Shown here: positions 59,184-64,000 of the stretch, piece after piece | Layout of the letters: each line of letters begins with the position of its first letter | Position numbering within the stretch: the stretch's first letter is position 1 | Source of the DNA: Agrostemma githago | Lineage: Eukaryota; Streptophyta; Magnoliopsida; Caryophyllales; Caryophyllaceae | Reading direction: 5' to 3' | Assembly (NCBI GenBank): GCA_958450325.1 | Contig: OY288247.1 | Coordinates: 58,903,701-58,967,700, forward strand | Length of the DNA stretch: 64,000 nucleotides | Made by a program: the position numbers and the translations under genes | Notes under the pieces: model-generated | Database searches by the model: none | What the model was told of the DNA's origin: nothing | Seen by the model: only the letters and a program-made list of their open reading frames with translations

Positions 59184-59733
59184 TTTAAGTTTATAGTCTT
59201 CTATCACCTCGTCATAATTTTTCGATGCGAGATAATTACTTAAGTTTATAGTCTTAAGAACTTTTTTTAAAACTAAAAAAATACATCATTACTCTTGGTT
59301 ATAATATAGAACTTCATCATCTCATTATAATTTTTCAATGTGGGAGATTTTAAGTTTGTAGTCTTATATATTAAAAAAAAGTTAAGACTAAAAAGTTTTT
59401 TGGTCGATATTTTAAAATCGAATGATTACTATAGTATTATTTATAATATAGAATTTCATCAACCCATCGTAAATTTTTTCGATGTGGGATAATATAAAAG
59501 TTTTTCTTGATCGATATTTAAAACCGAATGATTACTCTTATTTATGATATAAAATTTTATCACCTCATCATAATTTTTCGATGTAGGATAATTACTTAAC
59601 GTTTATAGTCTTAAAAAACTCTTTTTGAGATTCAAAATACTTTTGATTGATATCGAAGAACGAATGATTACTCTTTATTTATAATATAGAATTTCATCAT
59701 CATATTATAATTTATTGATGTGGGATAATTTTA
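59184..59733 (-). repeat. AT-rich repeat array, part 2
   Basis: The array continues after the Mutator-like insertion. Motifs like TTCGATGTGGGATAAT occur near 59220, 59336, 59478, 59578 and 59714, each followed by a TTTATAGTCTTA-type stretch. Confidence 0.7.
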
Positions 59734-59736
59734 TAA

Positions 59737-60006
59737 GGGGGTGTTTGGTTGGGGTCTTGGAATGGATTCAAATCCATTCCAATGTTTGGTTGATGCATTT
59801 AGGTATGGAGTTGGAATCCCAAGGGGTTGCCAAAACCTTGGAATCACAACCCCTACCCTCAACCCAGGATTCTAAATTCATACATTGTTAATACAAATAC
59901 AATCCATTCCACCCTCGAACCAAACAACCGTAAATAAGTATGGGTATCTAACTCCAATCCTTCATGGAATCACACTCCATTCCAATACTTCGAACCAAAC
60001 GCCCCC
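59737..60006. mobile_element. Harbinger-type (Tourist-like) MITE (270 bp)
   Basis: Ends are GGGGGTGTTTGGTT and its inverse AACCAAACGCCCCC, with TAA on both sides (59734-59736 and 60007-60009). A TAA target and GGGxxTGTTTGGTT ends fit PIF/Harbinger. The middle repeats GGAATGGATT-type sequence and its complement (CCATTCCA). Confidence 0.88.
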
Positions 60007-60347
60007 TAAATGTTATATGTAATAAATTCATCACATAATGTGAAACAAATAAATGAAATTTATACTCTAATAATGAAAGCATTTTTTACCATAGATCTAA
60101 TTATTTCATTTTTATAATTTACTTTACGATAACATTTTTAAAAAATGAACTCTAAAAGTTTCCTTACATATTAAAAAGAATAAACTTGCAAACAATGTTG
60201 CCTTAGGAACAGTATTGTTCTTATGAACAGTACTGCCCTTAGGATGCTTTCATCCCTCTTATCTTTTACTTCCCCCTCTTCTCCTGCATTTTGTTTCCTC
60301 CATATTTCCTGTTTTTCCTCCCTCTCTCCGTTCCCTTCTCCTACCTG
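60007..60347. other. Intergenic, no gene seen
   Basis: AT-rich, then a CT-rich stretch (60250-60347). A 70-residue ORF here is low complexity. Confidence 0.5.
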
Positions 60348-61623
60348 TTTTTTTTTGGTAAAGGGTAAGTATATATATAAATCGTGTAGTCAATTTACAA
60401 GGATGATGGCTACATCAAATTATGTAGCCATCTAGCATCTTTAGCACAAATTGGATGTTTAATTTTACACATAAGTCTATTCATCACATCCATCTTGATC
60501 AGTTTCACAGTACTTTGCGGCTGATGTATTGCTCCTTCGAGCCTGCACCTGTTTCTCTGTCGCCAAATATAATAAATAGTCGCATTGATCAAAGCTCGGA
60601 GGATATTGCACTGTAATTTCGACCCCTCATCTTAGTCACCCACAACAATGCTCCTCTGCTTGGCATTCTCTTCCTCACCCACTGATTCAACATGTCTATT
60701 ACTTTCGAACTCCATCGACATTCAAAAAAGAGATGTTCCAAGCTCTCCTCATGCCTCTCACAAAGATAGCACGGGTTGGAATCAGCAACTCCAAACCTCA
60801 TGAGTTTTTTCCTCGTGTTCAAAGCCCCCCCTAAACACTAGCCACGCAATGAAGCTATGTTTCGGGATCCTCCAACCACTCCACACAAACCTCCACTACG
60901 CAACCTTCGGCCGCTTCACCCTAAGTTCATCATAAGCTAATGAGATCGAGTAAAGCGTCAAAGATCCATGCCAAGTCCCATTCTCAAACATGTGCTTAAT
61001 TTTCTCCTTCGCCTGACAGATCTTCCTCCAAGCCCACGTGACATCAGTATTAGGCTGATAATCACGCCAATCGGTGTTCTTAAGATAAACACTATTAACC
61101 CACCGAACCCATAATCTATCAGGCTAATCAAAGACCCACGATGCCAACCTTGCCACAACTGCTACATTCCAGGTCTCTAAATCCCTTAACCCCAATCCAC
61201 CCTCATCTTTGGGACAACACATTTTCTCCCAACTCACTAAAGCCCGATTAGTCCCTTCAACACCACCACTCCAAAGAAAGTTGCGACAAAGGGAACCAAT
61301 TCGAGCCATGATAAATTTCGGGATAATAAAAACCATAGCCCAATAATTATGTAGCTGAGACAACACAGCCCGAACTAAAGTCAACCTCCCCGCATAAGAC
61401 AATTTTCGAGACCCAATACTAGAAATTCTCGAGGTAATACGAGCTAATAATTTTTCACAATCATTCTTTCCTAAACGAGTACTCTGAATAGGCAACCCAA
61501 GATATCTAAAAGGTAACGTACCTTTCACACATCTCGAGAATTGCAAGATAGCATCCTTCCTGTCTTCATCGACACCAGCAAAATACGCGTGAGACTTGCC
61601 CACACTAATGCATAGCCCCGAAG
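60348..61623 (-). pseudogene. L1-type LINE, 5'-truncated, minus strand (1276 bp)
   Basis: A 10-bp duplication CTCCTACCTG (60338-60347 and 61624-61633) flanks it, and the A-tail is the T-run at 60348-60356. From 61623 the frame gives the end of the L1 reverse transcriptase (GLCISVGKSHAYFAGV, LPFRYLGLPI, LSYAGRLTLVRAVL). The zinc-binding block CYLCERHEESLEHLFFEC follows at ~60740-60790. The C-terminal region reaches a stop at 60410. Stops near 61124, 60958 and 60589 break it. Like the LINE at 42041 it is a dead 3' fragment, but of a different subfamily. Confidence 0.9.
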
Positions 61624-61633
61624 CTCCTACCTG

Positions 61634-61883
61634 CTCTTGGTTTCTTGTTGCTTCGCGTTTTTTCGTGATCAAATCAGGTGAGTTCAGATTTGTCATATTG
61701 TCTAAACAATGTAAATTGGTAATTCTCTTGTCCTAAACAATGTGAGTGCATCTTCGTTGTATAGGTTATAGTTGCTAGCTTTTGATAGTATTCTCTTGTC
61801 CTAAATATTTGTGTACAAAATATGGTCCTCATTGAATTTTTTGATGAATGCAATACTTACATTTCACCCAAAAAAAATGTGAA
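61634..61883 (+). other. Possible LINE 3' tail on the plus strand
   Basis: The stretch ending TGATGAATGCAATACTTACA then CCCAAAAAAAA (61871-61878) resembles plant LINE 3' ends. TTCTCTTGTCCTAAA occurs twice (61722 and 61790). No coding sequence and no target duplication were identified. Confidence 0.35.
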
Positions 61884-62519
61884 TCTCTCTTCTACTAAGA
61901 GGATAGGTGACACTATAAATGCGCTGACGTGTCAGCATTAGGATTAAAATTTTCCCGCTCATTACCATTGCCAAATAAATATGGCAAGTATAAATAAAAT
62001 GTTATATAAATTTATATGCTTACATTAAATAAGGAAACTTTTGATTGTAATTTCTATAAGTGTTTATACCAATCTTAATTCCTTAAAATGAATTGCAAAT
62101 CGTTATAATTTGTAAAAATTATTAATCGTTACATGTTTAGATGAAGAGTCGTACAAAAGAAAATCCAATGTGACAATTTTTTATTTTAAATACAATAGAT
62201 TCGAAATAAATATCGAAGTTATATATTTCTAAATTTTCTAACGATAATGATTTGTGAGTTTTATGACAAAAATAACTTTCAATTAGTAAATACGAGTATA
62301 TTTTAAAAAAATATTAAACGTATTCATTCACTTCGTGGTAAAAAAAATCACTAACTGGTAATCTTTTAATTAGTTTTACGGTTTAACTTCAATCGAAAGA
62401 TTATGATACATTATATGGGAAAAATGTAATTTCAATTTTTTTAAAGTAATAATATCTACCACCGAGTAATAAGTATCCGATCTATGTATCCCGTGCAGTA
62501 TTGCACGGAGCTGTACTAG
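61884..62519 (+). mobile_element. Non-autonomous Helitron (636 bp)
   Basis: It starts TCTCTCTTCTACTAAGAGG after an A and ends CTAG before a T. Ten bases before the end sits the hairpin CCGTGCA-GTAT-TGCACGG (62491-62508). The 5'-TC, the 3' CTRR, the subterminal hairpin and the A/T insertion site are the Helitron signature. No Rep/helicase is encoded. Confidence 0.87.
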
Positions 62520-63249
62520 TTGGTAATTGCACAATTTGAATACCCATAACGTAAATTTGAACAATTTCCAAGGGAATTCAAGCTACAAAGATGGTAAAAA
62601 GTGGATCAAAATTGGTAATTGCACCTCTTCAAAGTCTAATTGATGAAGGGTTTTGGCACAAATTGACGAACTTAAAGCTCAATCATTGGGGTCTTGATGA
62701 ATATGTTGTTCTGTAAGAATGATGGGTCTAATACAATATACGTTGACAATATTATTTGGACCTACTGTATTTATTGGCTGTCACTTAAGTTGAGCCCAAA
62801 TATGTGATTTGTCATAATAATAATAATAACACGATCTTGTTTACATCTTACAAAGTATGGCCCGGATAATATAATAGTGTAGAGACTCATTAAGGCTTTA
62901 AGTGATACATGATGAGCGTATCTACTAAAGCGGCTAATATAGGTGACTAGGGTTTTCATACTCCTATGGTCCCTGACATCACACTCTAACCTAAACTCCG
63001 ATCTCATCCCATCAGTAGAGAGAACCCTAAAGGCTTCGCTCACAATTATTTTAGCCGTAATGATTATTACATATATTATGAGTTGCTTACTCGTACTATG
63101 AATTAACGAATTATGCTGGTAATAATAATAATAATAATAATAATGACAATAATAATAATAATAGTAATAATAATAATAATAATAATAATTAACAGTCAAA
63201 CTGTAATGATTACAATTTTGATAAAGCTATATATGTCGTGATTGGTTTT
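62520..63249. other. Intergenic, no gene seen
   Basis: AT-rich, with an (AAT)n microsatellite at ~63117-63189. The 142-residue minus-strand ORF across it begins with poly-Tyr from the microsatellite and is not credible. Confidence 0.6.
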
Positions 63250-63657
63250 TGATGGGGGTCGGCACTACAGGCAGCCGGCAATTCAAATGTCTTTCCACCT
63301 TGCAGTTAACTCGCGCTGGCTCCCTCCTTGGGGGGAGGTATGCCGGCTTGTCCCGGTAAGGGACGATAGATCCGTACGCTTAAGCCCTATAAATACCAAG
63401 AGAACCACCACAAGCAAAGGGACACAAATATATACCATATATGATCTCTCTAAAAAGCTAAGTAATATCCTCCATCATTCTAGGTCGACTTCTTAGTCCC
63501 GTTCACTAACTTGAGCGTCGGAGAGGCAACCTCGGACACTCTCCGAGGCCCTTGTGTGCTCCTTGTGCAGGTCCGGAGCACAGAGCTAACCAGGGGCGAA
63601 GAAAGAGACCGTCGGCCACATCCGGTTGGAGGCCTACGATTGTTTGCTACCCAAACA
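63250..63657 (+). repeat. 5' LTR of a second Tat-like element (408 bp)
   Basis: It opens TGATGGGGG and closes CCCAAACA before a primer site (TTTGGCGGCGTCTGTGGGGA, 63659-63678). A TATA box lies at 63388-63395. CTCGGACACTCTCCGAGGCC near 63530 matches the same region of the LTR at 24284. The element runs out of the window. Confidence 0.75.
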
Positions 63658-63732
63658 ATTTGGCGGCGTCTGTGGGGAGTCTTGAACCAAAAGCTCCTCA
63701 CTCTACAAAAATCCGTTGAAACACTCAGAAAA

Positions 63733-64000
63733 ATGACAACCCATAACGCCATCGACGCCACCAAGGAGGCGAAGAAGGATGCCGATCTCGAGGTCGTGGA
63801 AACCTCCCCCCCCAAAGACCCGACCAGAAGCAAGGACAGGGGTAAAGGTCCCATGGCCACGACATCCACCCCGGCAATGGATGCTTTGGCCAGCGCTCCA
63901 GCAGACTTGTTCACCCCAGAACAGCTGTCTGCCGCCCAGCTATTCCTCGCCGCGTTCCTGAGGACATCCACCCCGGCGACCATGACTGCGACCCGAGCGG
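63733..64000 (+). CDS. gag: gag N-terminus of the second Tat-like element, cut by the window edge
   Basis: The frame is open for 89 codons from the ATG to the window end. It is rich in Ala, Thr, Pro and Lys. LFTPEQLSAAQLFLAAFL aligns with SLTPAQAAQAAAFFSTML of the other Tat gag (about 25255-25310). The core capsid domain would lie beyond the window. The frame is intact here, unlike the older copy. Confidence 0.65.
   Translation, partial: MTTHNAIDATKEAKKDADLEVVETSPPKDPTRSKDRGKGPMATTSTPAMDALASAPADLFTPEQLSAAQLFLAAFLRTSTPATMTATRA

Noticed and set aside
62771..63199. 142-residue minus-strand ORF starting with poly-Tyr
   Set aside because: The N-terminus is a translated (AAT)n microsatellite and the rest has no recognisable domain.
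63480..63983. 167-residue minus-strand ORF opposite the gag start
   Set aside because: Shadow of GC-rich LTR/gag sequence; the plus-strand frame has the gag signature and the correct position after the primer site.

Overview
This is a stretch of plant nuclear genome, from a eudicot judging by its transposon families and by the exon structure of its one cellular gene. The order Caryophyllales is only a guess. About three quarters of the window is nested transposable elements. The only recognisable cellular gene is an 11-exon lecithin:cholesterol acyltransferase-like phospholipase (LCAT4 type) on the minus strand, 43090-57034, encoding 495 residues. No rRNA genes, CRISPR arrays or bacterial features are present.

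Layout. 1-9047: an Athila-type LTR retrotransposon, cut by the window edge. It has been rebuilt into a 3.24-kb near-perfect palindrome: a truncated gag is followed by an inverted copy of the element's 3' half and then the normal 3' half and LTR. 9048-21029: Ogre/Tat-like retrotransposon remnants with a short gag-like ORF, a 64-bp hairpin minisatellite, two LTRs of 2.3-2.5 kb and a broken antisense extra ORF. 21030-24283: AT-rich DNA with 250-bp direct repeats at its ends. 24284 to about 41290: a decayed Tat-lineage element carrying gag, protease, RT, two RNase H domains, integrase and an antisense coiled-coil ORF. Two later insertions split it, each with a perfect 5-bp target duplication: a solo LTR at 29715-32189 (CCTGG) and a 6.3-kb non-autonomous Athila-like element at 32383-38711 (ACGCC). 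Removing both rejoins the integrase. 42041-42592: a truncated LINE end. 43090-57034: the LCAT4-like gene, whose introns hold a SINE, MITEs and a 178-bp tandem duplication. 57287-60006: an AT-rich repeat array interrupted by a 1.24-kb Mutator-like element and followed by a Harbinger-type MITE. 60348-61623: a truncated LINE. 61884-62519: a non-autonomous Helitron. 63250-64000: the start of a second Tat-like element.

The strongest leads are three. First, the palindromic Athila element, whose centre carries templated filler and whose arms differ by substitutions. Second, clusters of short CG-cored palindromes, each family with its own palindrome, in the LTRs of three retrotransposon families (usually just upstream of the TATA box) and inside a MITE. 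Third, the tandem repeats and antisense ORFs in the 3' regions of the Tat-type elements. Element boundaries and gene models were read by eye. Family names rest on motif recognition, not on database searches.
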